From Dipteris shenzhenensis (Eukaryota; Polypodiophyta; Polypodiopsida; Gleicheniales): DNA of 64,000 nucleotides. The notes under the pieces are model-generated. The model ran no database searches. It worked only from the letters and a program-made list of their open reading frames with translations, and had not been told where the DNA came from. Position 1 is the first letter of the stretch, and every line of letters starts with the position of its first letter. Below are positions 45,061-54,576 of the stretch, one piece after another. Location: assembly GCA_047967505.1 (NCBI GenBank), contig CM106540.1; one strand, given 5' to 3'. A program made the translations under genes and the position numbers.

Positions 45061-45270
45061 GAAGTGGCTAAAATGAATACTTTCCAATCAAAACCAGGTC
45101 TAGCAATTCAAAACAAAACTGAAGCCACACTTGTACTAAAGTTATTGAAAGTTTCAAAAAAACCAGAAGTGGCTAAAATGAATACTTTCCAATCAAAACC
45201 AGGTCTAGCAATTCAAAACAAAACTGAAGCCACACTTGTACTAAAGTTATTGAAAGTTTCAAAAAAACCA
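45061..45270. repeat. 105-bp perfect-looking tandem duplication in the leader
   Basis: The block starting gaagtggctaaaatgaatac occurs at 45,061 and 45,166 with no visible change apart from its last few bases. Confidence 0.92.
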
Positions 45271-45866
45271 AAAATGCTAGAGTAGCATTTTATGTAGCAT
45301 CATCTTCAAAAACTTGTCCAAAACTGTCAAAACTAAAAGAGGCTGAACTTGGAGGGCTTGTAGCTCACTCTTCAAAGCAAGGAAAAGAGGGCTTTTTAAA
45401 GCAAAAGAAAGCTCATATACCAGAGAGGGTCCAGCACAGAGGTTGGACGAAATGGTGTGCACTTTTGCCCGGGAGAGTTGCTACAGGCTGAACCTGAGTT
45501 TTGACAATTTCTCCCTCATTACTGAACCAAATGACCTGAAAAATGGCTCAAAATCTTCGTTTTGAGGTCGCCCATCTACTCCTAAGAGGGCTCAGGCAAT
45601 GGCAAAGTAGGCAGGGCGTATTGAGCAATAGAAGAAATTCACTATTTGGAGAATGGCAGCCACCACAGACGTTTTTTCTTCAAATGCTTGCAGGTGGAAG
45701 TTCGCCCATACTAGAGGAGTTTCCAGCTCAGAGGGTTTGGGCAATGGTTGTTTGTAGGCAGAGAACCAAGCTCTCAAAGATTTTGGGAAGAAGGAGGAAG
45801 ATGGGAAGAAGAAGATGAAGAAGATGATGATGATGTGGCAGAAATGGGCTCAAGGGGGATCAAAGG

Positions 45867-45878
45867 GCTCTGATACCA
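45867..45878 (-). other. Primer-binding site, initiator-Met tRNA type
   Basis: gctctgatacca on the plus strand, zero bases from the LTR. Confidence 0.92.
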
Positions 45879-46176
45879 TGTTGGTAAGCTGAAAGGAAAG
45901 GAAAGAGTGGACACAAACTCAGAATACTTGCATTACTTGCTTGTAGAATGAAGAAGAGTGAGGTCCTTAAGTAGGAACCTCATACATGCTCACTGACATC
46001 ACTGATGACTTCAGAGCTCCACAATCATCTCCTCAATCTGCTCCTAGATTCTCTCAATCATCCTATGTGGCTCTTCCACCACCTAACTGTGCTTGTGGGC
46101 ACCTAACTGTGCCTCTAGCACTCACACATAGAAACATAAGGTGTGCCTGAGGCATACACCTTGAGATATCCCAATA
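45879..46176 (-). repeat. 5' LTR of the gag-only element
   Basis: 298 bp; the outer end reads CCAATA, one base off the perfect terminus. The primer site abuts the inner end at 45,878. Confidence 0.9.
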
Positions 46177-48800
46177 GGCTCCACAATCATACGTGACTCT
46201 CTTTGAATTGATGCATTCCATGTGAAAATATCATCCATATGACCATAATGCACTATACTTTTTGTACTGCAAAAGAGCATCATTAAAACAATGAAGATGC
46301 ATTTATTTTATAGCATATATTGCCACAAATAATCACTTAATTACGTTCAGAGTTAAGAACTTACATGCATCATACATCCAGATGATAACTCTCGCTCACG
46401 CTTGTTTATTGTCTCTCCATCACGTTCGGCTTTACGTAGAGCCAGTTGTAGCCAATCAATTGACATGTGAGTAGGGAAAAGGGTGAGATCTCGTGGATAT
46501 GGTTGCGATCGCCTGTACATTACTCTAAATCTCATCCTTGCATTTATTCTTTCTGCTTTGGCGGCTTTATATCTCTCAATCCACTTCTACATCTCCTTGC
46601 TATTGAGGATACAAAACTTATTGAATTTCTCTATTTGCTCTTTGCTCATCTTTCTTTCAATCCCTTTTCCTTGTGGAACCTCACCAACGATGCGATCATC
46701 ATCATTGTTATGCTAAGCTTGCGGCATATCAAGATCTGTGGATGCAAGAAACTCCGTGATATATACTAATGACTCTTGCACAAGCCATTCCTCTACCATG
46801 GTTGCTTTTGGTCTTGCTCTTTGTCTTACAAATCCCTTCAAAGTTTTCATAAATTGCTCGAGAAAAAACATCCACCGACTATGAACAGTACCTACAATGG
46901 CCACCTCATCAACTATGTGCACAAGCAAGTGCACTTGAGTTGTCATAATGCTTGAGGGAAAGTGCTTCTCAAGCAAGCATACGGCTTCGATGGGTTCCAC
47001 CCTAGCCTTCTCAATGCTCGATATGGAGATCTCTTCTTGAGATATCAAACTATTTCACATGCCCATGTAAGATATATTCATAATCAGTCTACAGATTATT
47101 CAGATTAAATTGAAGAAAATGCAATCAATGCGATTTGATAGTAAGCATACCTCACAATACCACTGATCCTGAATATAGTAGTTCTAACATCTTCTTGTAA
47201 GCACCCTTTTATTGTAATTGGCAGGATGAACTATCAAAGCAACAAAGAAGTCATGTCAATAATATAACATAATCATAATTACACTAATGCATCATGATTA
47301 TCGGTACACTAATCCTATAGCTTAGAATACCTGTAAGACCTTGTGCCAATCATGGGACTCACTACGCTTATTGTCCTTTGAAAATGCTCCTTTCAAGCAA
47401 CGCATGTACCCTATGGGTGTTTGAGAAGAGGCAATGTCTGCCTTGACCGCTGCCTCCTCTCTCGTGGAGAGGATCCATGTTGCTTTCGAGAGGATAACTT
47501 TTCCCGAAGCATGCACTTGGGGCCACAAACAAGACATCCTATTCATAGCATGCAAGTCTTCTCGCACTCCTCTCGAGTCTTTGGAACCAAGAAAGTGTGC
47601 CCAAATAGTAGCCCCCACATTCTTGAAGATATGCATGGGATCCAAGAGATGATTGATTTGTAACTGACCCCAATAAGAAAGCTCATGAGAGATCAATAGC
47701 CTCTTCATACCACAAGGAGGTTCCTCTCCATTCACCCTCCAAGCTTGAATCCAGTCACTTGCCTTCAAATATGGTGGTGGTGGATCAAGCTGACCTCCAC
47801 GCATGAGATGGTCTAGCAGAAGGTATTGAGCATGACTTTTATAAACATTTTTCCTCATATGTTTGGAGTATCATGCAAGCGATTTCAAACCTGGTCCACA
47901 AATAGGACAAGCATGGTACCCACTTGTAACAAGTCCTGCACGTGTGCATGAATGTGTTAGTATAAGACATGCATGGGAAAGAGAGTCATAAAAGCATAAT
48001 CCTATATCATATATGTAAAGACACAACCACGTACCTGTGCACTCTCCATATCTTGGGTAGTCATGCATGGTCCACATCAAGATGCCCTTGACAAAAATAT
48101 CATTGGTATGTCTAGAAGCTCTGGAAATATCAAAGACCCACACTCCTCTCCATAAGATCTGTAACTCCTCTATCAAAGGTGCCATGTACACGTCCATACT
48201 TTTGGCCTTGTACTTCCCTGGCACGAGTAGTGCAAGCATGAGGTGTCCCTTCTTTATTATTAGCCATGGTGGGATATTGTGATTCACCAAGACTATGGGC
48301 CATGTCGACCAAGATGTTGAGCATAACCCGAAAGGATTCATGCCGTCTATTGTGAGCCCAAGATGTAAGTTGTGTGGCTCCCTCACAAAGTCTGACCATT
48401 GATTGTCTATGTGCTTCCAAGATGCACAATCTATAGGAATCCTCAATGTGTCATCAGTGGATCGATGAGATGCATGCCAAGTCATCAACTCCGCTATGGA
48501 TTTGCATCAGAGCATGTGTTGTATTCTTGCAATGATGGGAAAGTGTCTCAAGACCTTAACTGGTATCTGCTCACCCTGCAAGTCATCTCTATATCATTGT
48601 TCCCCACACTTCGAACAACTAGCCAAATCTCCATGCTCATGAACGAAAGAGAATACAGTCATTACGGCAAGCATGAATGGTATCATAATACATATCCACC
48701 ATTGTAAGCATCTTCTTTGCTTCATCTCTTGATGCAGGCATGGTATTTGGTGCAGGCAACATCTTCTGAAGCAACCTATCACAATTCAAACATACATAGG

Positions 48801-48959
48801 CTTCGAATAATGATGATTCTCACCTCTCTTTTTCCCTCTTTCAAAGCAATAAAGAAGTCATGCCACTAATCCTACAACTTAGAACACTTGTAAGACATTG
48901 AGCAAGCTTAGAATCCTACAGCCTGACATTGAGCAAACATTTACAGACTCCTGCATTCT
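48801..48959. other. Upstream part of the TNP2 locus, not resolved
   Basis: The TNP2 N-terminal exon expected here (as at 24,115-23,885) is not visible; the low-complexity repeat begins soon after. Confidence 0.35.
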
Positions 48960-49530
48960 TTGAAATAGAGTGGCTGAAGTCTAATCCCTCTTTCAAACAT
49001 ATGCTTTCTCTCTTTTTCTCTTATGCATATGTTTTTTCTTCTCTTATGCTTATGCTTATGCATGAGCATATGTCTCCTTTTCCTTCTCCTTCACCTTTCC
49101 TTCTCTTCTTTTTCCCTCTCTTTTTCTCTTCTTTTCATAAGCATGTGCCTATGCCTATGCCTATGCTTATGCTTATGCTTATGCATGAGCATATGCTCAT
49201 ATGCTTATGCATATGCATAAGCATATGCTTTCTCACTTTTTCTCTTATGCATATGTTTTTTCTTCTCTTATGCTTATGCTTATGCATGAGCATATGTCTC
49301 CTTCTCCTTCTCCTTCTCCTTGCCTTCTCTTCTTTTTCCCTCTCTTTTTCTCTTCTTTTTATAGGCCTATGCCTATGCCTCTGCCTATACCTATGCTTAT
49401 GCTTATGCTTATGCCTATGCCTATGCTTATGCTTATGCTTATGCATGAGCATATGCTCATATGCTTATGCATAAGCATAAGCATATGCTTTCTCTCTTTT
49501 TCTCTTATGCATATGCTTTCCCTCATATGC
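48960..49530. repeat. Compound atgctt/atgcct hexanucleotide and tct-rich repeat, duplicated with period about 224 bp
   Basis: Runs of (atgctt)n, (atgcct)n and atgcatgagcatatg alternate with pyrimidine-rich runs. The block starting tctcttatgcatatg occurs at 49,017 and 49,241, and a third start is near 49,500. The repeat is open on both strands (Met-Leu/Cys-Leu on plus, His-Lys on minus), an artefact of the hexamer. It separates TNP2 (minus) from the TNP1-like gene (plus). Confidence 0.9.
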
Positions 49531-49604
49531 TTTTCACTTCTTACCCACTCTTGTTTTTTGTTTTCGTGTTTGTGTCTATGTTTGTCCAATCCCCCCAAAT
49601 CAGA

Positions 49605-50660
49605 CATGGGATCACGTCGCACGTCCGACGAGTATAGAAACCCTCATAGGAGGAGACATCATGAACTCTATTCTCTAGAGGACTTTGATTCCACTCAGGT
49701 GACACCTCAGGGGCCTACCCCTACGATCGACTCCTCTCAGATGTAGCACTGTGACTACCCCTCGGGGAACTCCTTTGCTAGCAACCCATGACTTTGTCGG
49801 GAGTCCCAACGAGTTTGTCGCATAGATGATTGATGCGGAGGCAACGAGATTCTTCTCTCTACTATCCCAGAGGACCTCAGCAAATCTCTCTCCTACACCC
49901 ATGGCTGGACCTACTGTCTAGCCATCCCCTCTAGCCCCTTTGACTGAGGGGTCATCACCTGGGCATGCCCATCATAAGGAAAGAAAGAGTAGGAGAGGTT
50001 GCTTATGTTGTGCTAACTCAAGAGATGTAGACGAGTTAGCACACTCACATCCCTACAAGTCTCCACTTGGTCCCGAGACCTAGTACCCATTCAGGTCCCT
50101 TGCCCTCTCCTACTCCTACTACTACTCCTCACTTTGGAAGCGCTTGCACAAACACCACTCGCTCTGACTGTGCCACTACCATGAGTCATCCTTAACTAGT
50201 AGAGGAACTGTCCTATCAAATCATGACTGCTGGAGAGATAATAGACGATAAAAAGGGTGCAATACTGATGGCCACCATGAGGCGGTTGATGAGACACCAC
50301 TTCAAGAGTAGCATAGCTACTGAGTGGCAATACCAAGATGAGGGAAAGAAGCAGGCAGTCATCAATGAATTGAAAAGAAAATACCCTAACCCCCCAAATT
50401 GGGAGTTCAATGAGAATTACATGCAAGAGCGTATGGGTTTGGTCTTGAAGCATCGTAGGTCAACCTTGCGTACTTCCATCACAAAGGGGAAGGCTAAACC
50501 CAGCTAAGCAGACAAAGTTGATTGGAAGTTTTTCAAGAAGCAGAACAGGGACCATCCTGAAATGTTCGAGGGTCAGAGGAGGGCTGCGAGGAGATGGTTT
50601 GACTCCATAGGTACTTTGCACTTTGGTGCAGGTGGACGGTTGGTGTTCGAGGCAACCGTG
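49605..50660 (+). pseudogene. TNP1 / Transposase_24-like gene of a CACTA element, decayed
   Basis: ATG at 49,605 opens MGSRRTSDEYRNP and stops at 49,746; coding-like Pro/Ser/Thr-rich text continues in broken frames. The frame at 50,223-50,507 has MRRLMRHHFKSSI, KKQAVINELKRKYPNPPNWEFN, MQERMGLVLKHRRSTLRT, and after a stop KVDWKFFKKQNRDHPEMFE, RRAARRWFDS and LHFGAGG. This fits the plant Ptta/En-Spm 'Transposase_24' pattern (basic helix, R..NR.....H..G). A consensus splice donor (gtaagt) lies at 50,661. The copia element inserted 43 bases further on, in the presumed intron; the rest of the gene was not found to the right. TNP1-type proteins bind subterminal repeats. Confidence 0.6.
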
Positions 50661-50703
50661 GTAAGTCTACTTCTTCTCATTTAATGTATTGTTCTATTTG
50701 TTT

Positions 50704-50960
50704 TGTTGAGAGTTCACGCTCAACATCATGTGATCATGTGTGCATAGCACCATCACGTGATCATATGTGCATAGCACTAACCTTATAGAGTGCTATAAAG
50801 GAAAGGGTTAGCTCCCCTAACCCTAACCCTAAAAGGGTTTGTATATATTCTATTTTTTCAACTAATTCTAGTGTACAGTTAGTCATTTGTGGTGTGCTCT
50901 CTAGCTGTGCCCTCTCTCCTCATCTCCACTCTTCTCCTCTCCCCTCTTCATATTTTGTCA
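50704..50960 (+). repeat. 5' LTR (257 bp)
   Basis: TGTTGAGAGT...TTTTGTCA. It contains tgatcatgtgtgcatagcac twice in slightly different form, then the telomere-like and TATA features annotated separately. Confidence 0.97.
50815..50849 (+). promoter_or_regulatory. Predicted LTR promoter: telomere-like motif next to a TATA box
   Basis: cccctaaccctaaccctaaa is followed by agggttt (a telo-box-type motif, also able to pair with the preceding accct) and then tatatatt at 50,842-50,849. The R region would begin roughly 30 bases further on. Telo-box motifs near TATA boxes are known in plant promoters of growth-related genes; use here is inferred. The same arrangement is in the 3' LTR at about 57,898-57,932. 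Confidence 0.55.
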
Positions 50961-50972
50961 TGGTATCAGAGC
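50961..50972 (+). other. Primer-binding site, initiator-Met tRNA type
   Basis: TGGTATCAGAGC directly after the LTR, the standard plant copia primer site. Confidence 0.97.
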
Positions 50973-53439
50973 ACCCTTGTCTTCCGCTGAGACATTGTGA
51001 TTCTTGAGAGTGTGAGAGAGATTGTGAGATTGAGAGTTCTCTTGAGTGATTGTGAGATCCTTCCCTTCACTTCCGTTGAGAGAAATTTCCGTCCATTTGA
51101 GAGAAACTTCCGTTGAGTGAGCATTCCTTCATTCCGTTGATGATAGAAATTTCCGTTCATTGAGATTCTTCTTTGTTTTGCAATAGATTTGTTGAGAGAC
51201 TTAGTGAGTTCTTTGAGAGCTTCTTATGAGAGAGAGAGAGATCTAGATCTTAGTCTTTGAGAGAGAGGTTTTGAGAGATCTGTGAGAAAGAGAAAGAAGC
51301 TAAGCCTCTCCAACAAAGTTTCTTCGACGGCTGTCCCTATCAAAAAGCCCCTGAGGCGAGCTCCAACTCCATGCTGCAAGCACTTGCAACAAGATAGGTG
51401 CCTAGCTCCTACAAGCTTCTACAATGATGGCTCTCCATAGCTCTCTAGCTCGTCATCGATCCGCCAAAGCAGCTCCTTCGTGCAGCGCTCCAAGCTCGCC
51501 ATAGGGCCCAAGACAACGACTGCAGCTTCCAACAACGGCCAACCTCCAAAGCCTCCACAGCGCCGGTTCGCCACCCCAGCGCCAAATTCTGCATCGAAGA
51601 TTACAGTAGGATCGATTGTAGGACTTTGACAAAGCCTTGCTTTCGATCTGGGGAGCGGAGACGTAAACGCCACCGCCGCAATGGGATCCTGCAACGGAGC
51701 TCCAAGGCGACTCCAATAGAGCAGCTCACAGCGCCAAACGTCCCCTTGGCTTCTTAGCTCACACAGGCAGCTCATCAACGAGTCTCCTCCAACCGGCTCC
51801 CTAGCCCAGTCAACAACACACATTAGCGAGCGGCTCGGGAGCGAGCTACCAGTACGCAGGCATATCCCTCGACGAAGCTGGAAGTCCCGTGATTGACACA
51901 GGATTCAACAAGCAAGCTACCGGCCGGTGCTCTTGCCAAGCTTTCCCAAGCGCAGCAAGTTTCGTTGTTGGAGTTTAACGCGTTGGGAAGCTACTATACG
52001 AGCCAGCAGCTACGCACTCTCATTCAGCCGCAACGAATAGCTAGCACGCCCGCAACGCTCGACTAGCTCCTGCGCCATCTTCAACGATCGGCCGCCATAG
52101 CTCGCACCCAGGCGACCTCCACCGAACAACCGACAGCAAAGCTCCATCGACGGAGAAGACGACGGAATCTAGAAGATTCCGTCCGAATCTTTCTAGATTT
52201 CGGCTTCCCACAGCGTGACACGTGGCCCGTGTGCCACGTCAACTAATCCTATCTGTCACGTCATCATTGCCACGTCATCACTGCCATGTCAGCTACCACG
52301 TCATCACTGCCATGTCAACTGCCACATCATCACTGCCACGTCAGCTGCCACGTCATCATTGCCACGTCAGTTGCCATGTCATCATTGCCACGTCAGCTGC
52401 CACATCAGCACTACCACGTCATCTGCCATGTCAGCACTGCCATGTCATCTGGCCACGTCATCAGGCCACGTCATCAGTGACACCTCAGCAGTCCAGTCAG
52501 CACTGACCCCTACAGGCACAGTCCCTTGCCAGGCACACTGTGCACACACTGCATGTGCACACACCTGCCACCTCAGCACAGAGCTTCACTGGCACACCTC
52601 TTGCTAAGCACAGTGCCACATCATCACTGCATGTGACTCACAGTGACACATCATCATTGAGCACCATTTGCACTCCTTTTGCCCCTCCACCTAGATCAAG
52701 TCATATCTCTTGATCCAGGAAGAATTTGAGGGTGCTCCAAAAAGGAAAGTCGCTCGATTTTTCGTGCTCTACGCGCTTGTTACATCATACGCACATTTCG
52801 GTGCAAGTTACACTCACATTTAAGCCTCGCCGACAAAACCACTTCCTTCACGCACATTTGCCTCTACATCGACGCATCTGACCCAGCACTTAAAAAGAAC
52901 AAAGGAAAAGGAATTATTTGCTGCTCTTTCATCGATCGACGGTTGGTTTAGATCTAGATCAGAGTAGACTAGATCGCCATAGAGGGGACGCTTTGAATTC
53001 CCCAAGTTGCCAATCTAAGCCATGCCCGAAATTCCCGACTAGTACCTACTCGGAGTCAGTCCATACGCTCACATCCGATTTCACATCATTACATTACCTG
53101 AAACCTTACGTTCATCAGTTTAGTGAGCAGACTTCAGAGTTCAGAGGCATTGCAGATTGATTCAGTGGGCAGATAGCACTTGATTTCACACACACATGCC
53201 ACCATTGTAAAGCCTATTTGGCTATCTCACGGCATCGTGCACATCATTTTTCAGCCTTGTAAAGCCTCTTGGCTATTCCCGGCATCATTGCCACAAGCCT
53301 TGTAACACAGGTCAGATCTTATTTACTGCAGTTCTATCTTCACCGACGGTACAGAGATTTCACTTGGCATCTTCAGTGTCTTTGCAGTTGATTCATACAG
53401 AGTTTTCCAGGACACGTTTTTGAGTACATTGCTTGCACC
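50973..53439 (+). other. Long leader of the copia element
   Basis: About 2.5 kb between primer site and gag, much longer than usual for copia. The part at 51,300-52,150 is clearly more GC-rich than the surrounding genome and gives an antisense open frame of 134 codons (51,419-51,823) without recognisable domains; it may simply reflect composition. The minisatellite at 52,215-52,500 lies in it. The packaging signal is expected near the primer site but cannot be identified. Confidence 0.7.
52215..52500 (+). repeat. Minisatellite of alternating 12- and 14-bp units with ACGT core
   Basis: About 18 units of gccacgtca(tcact/gct), alternating 14 and 12 bases. By eye ten carry ccacgtca, one tcacgtca, five ccatgtca and two ccacatca. 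On the minus strand the core is TGACGTGG, which combines the as-1 half site (TGACG) and a G-box-like ACGTGG; such sequences are bound by plant bZIP factors (TGA and unfolded-protein-response types). It lies 1.25 kb downstream of the LTR in the leader. Confidence 0.85.
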
Positions 53440-54576
53440 ATGTCAACTAGCAACCTCAATCTGGAGGCATCTGCTAAGTTAGACAACTCCAATTACGGTA
53501 CATGGAAATACCGAATGGAGACCATTCTTGTGCTTCAGGACAAATGGGAGTATGTTGATGGATCCATACCTAGACCATTGGCCGATCCAGCCACCAGTAG
53601 CTCTACTCCATCTGTTGTCACAGCACCAGCAACGGAATCTACATCGGGATCTACATCTACACAAACAGTTTCCGCATCAGTAGCAGATCCTGCCATTGCC
53701 CGAGCTCAAGCAGAATGGGATAAGAAAGACAAGTATGCCTATCACCTGATCAAGCAGAATGTGCAAGATGTCATGCTAGGACAGCTCAACACAGTCAAGA
53801 CATCAAAAGAAGCATGGGATATGTTCGCAGCTCTCTACGAGTCCAAGAACACATCCAGGATTCTCACCCTGAGAAATCAGATCAACCAGAGTTTCCGCAA
53901 TAGCAATGAAACCGGTCATGCTTATGTACTCCGCATCAAAGACTACAACAATCAACTTGCAGCAGTAGGAGAGACTATGAATCCCACAGAAATGGTTCAA
54001 GTAATCCTGAATGGACTAGGAGAAGGATATGAGAATCTGGTCCAGAGTATTGCCATCCAACGGCAAATTCCAACACTGGAAGAACTTCAGTCAGTTCTAC
54101 TTGGTGAAGAACTCAGGACTCAGGCCATTCAAGCATGTAAAGGTCATTCTAATGATCAGGCATTCACCGCTTCAGACAGAAGCAGAGGCAAAGGTAGAAA
54201 CAGAGGTAGATCATATCAGAAAAGTGGTCAAAATCAAAGTCAGAATCAGCATCAGCATCAGCAGCATCCTCAGCAACATCAAAATCAGCAAAGAGGAAAT
54301 CATTCCAACAGAGGAAGATTCCAAGGACGAGGGAATGCATCCACCAATGTGTCAAACATTCAATGCAACTATTGTCACAAGTTTGGACACTATGAAAGAG
54401 ATTGCCGCAAGAAGCAGTATGACCAAGGCGGTCAATCCAGCAGTAAAATCGAGGGAATTCTCGAGGAAGAGGAAATCATTGTGGTGGACATTCTAGTCAC
54501 AGTCATTTTGCAAATGAACATGGAAATATGTTTCTTGCAAGTGAGGAATTGCATCAGACTGATACAATGCACCTAG
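53440..54576 (+). CDS. gag: Copia Gag polyprotein (capsid and nucleocapsid)
   Basis: Starts at an ATG after gcacc (MSTSNLNLEASAKLDNSNYG). About 330 residues are gag proper: YGTWKYRM block (about 19-26), a Ser/Thr-rich linker (48-80), then the UBN2-like part (KTSKEAWDMFAALYESKNTS; LNGLGEGYENLV; LEELQSVLLGEELR, to about 232). An RG/Q/H-rich stretch (245-303) precedes the CCHC knuckle CNYCHKFGHYERDC with ligands C309, C312, H317, C322. The last 40 residues or so after the A-run at 54,445 are in the wrong frame relative to pol and show no gag features. It forms the virus-like particle in the cytoplasm. Confidence 0.93.
   Translation: MSTSNLNLEASAKLDNSNYGTWKYRMETILVLQDKWEYVDGSIPRPLADPATSSSTPSVVTAPATESTSGSTSTQTVSASVADPAIARAQAEWDKKDKYAYHLIKQNVQDVMLGQLNTVKTSKEAWDMFAALYESKNTSRILTLRNQINQSFRNSNETGHAYVLRIKDYNNQLAAVGETMNPTEMVQVILNGLGEGYENLVQSIAIQRQIPTLEELQSVLLGEELRTQAIQACKGHSNDQAFTASDRSRGKGRNRGRSYQKSGQNQSQNQHQHQQHPQQHQNQQRGNHSNRGRFQGRGNASTNVSNIQCNYCHKFGHYERDCRKKQYDQGGQSSSKIEGILEEEEIIVVDILVTVILQMNMEICFLQVRNCIRLIQCT

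Larger units (their letters stand above)
43410..46176 (-). mobile_element. Gag-only LTR retrotransposon (TR-GAG type), 2,767 bp
   Basis: LTRs at 43,410-43,706 and 45,879-46,176 flank a 2.2-kb interior with a primer site (45,867-45,878), a leader, one gag gene and a polypurine tract (43,707-43,718), but no protease, integrase or RT. By eye the LTRs differ at about seven bases and one indel. It interrupts the DUF4216 part of the CACTA gene: YDCGA-type coding ends at 46,177 and resumes at 43,409. Only three bases (ggc) are shared at the junctions rather than five, so the target duplication is imperfect or mutated. Non-autonomous gag-bearing elements like this depend on enzymes from relatives. 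Confidence 0.88.
42634..48800 (-). pseudogene. CACTA TNP2 transposase gene, interrupted by a gag-only LTR element
   Basis: Reading leftward, about 48,790-48,500 holds LPAPNTMPAS and the C..C (ASCSKCG) zinc part. Then 48,488-47,871 is the Transposase_21 core: MTWHASHRSTDDTLR, LGLTIDGMNPFG, STWPIVLVNHNIPPWL, MWTMHDYPRYGEC, ACPICG. A plausible 99-bp GT-AG intron lies at 47,936-48,034. An in-frame TGA (47,871-47,873) precedes YSKHMRKN and the rest of the core to 47,322 (HNLLDPMHIFKNV-like). DUF4218 follows (47,048-46,713), then a basic tail (46,535-46,353), and DUF4216 split by the insertion at 43,410-46,176. The acidic C-terminus is at 42,882-42,634. TNP2 binds and cuts element ends. Decayed by stops and the insertion. 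Confidence 0.85.

Noticed and set aside
48929-49746. Long Met-Leu/Cys-Leu and His-Lys frames as membrane or metal-binding proteins
   Set aside because: They are translations of the atgctt/atgcct repeat and open on both strands at once.
51419-51823. 134-codon antisense frame in the copia leader as a gene
   Set aside because: No recognisable domain, and the region's GC-rich composition alone can keep the frame open. Kept only as a question in the findings.
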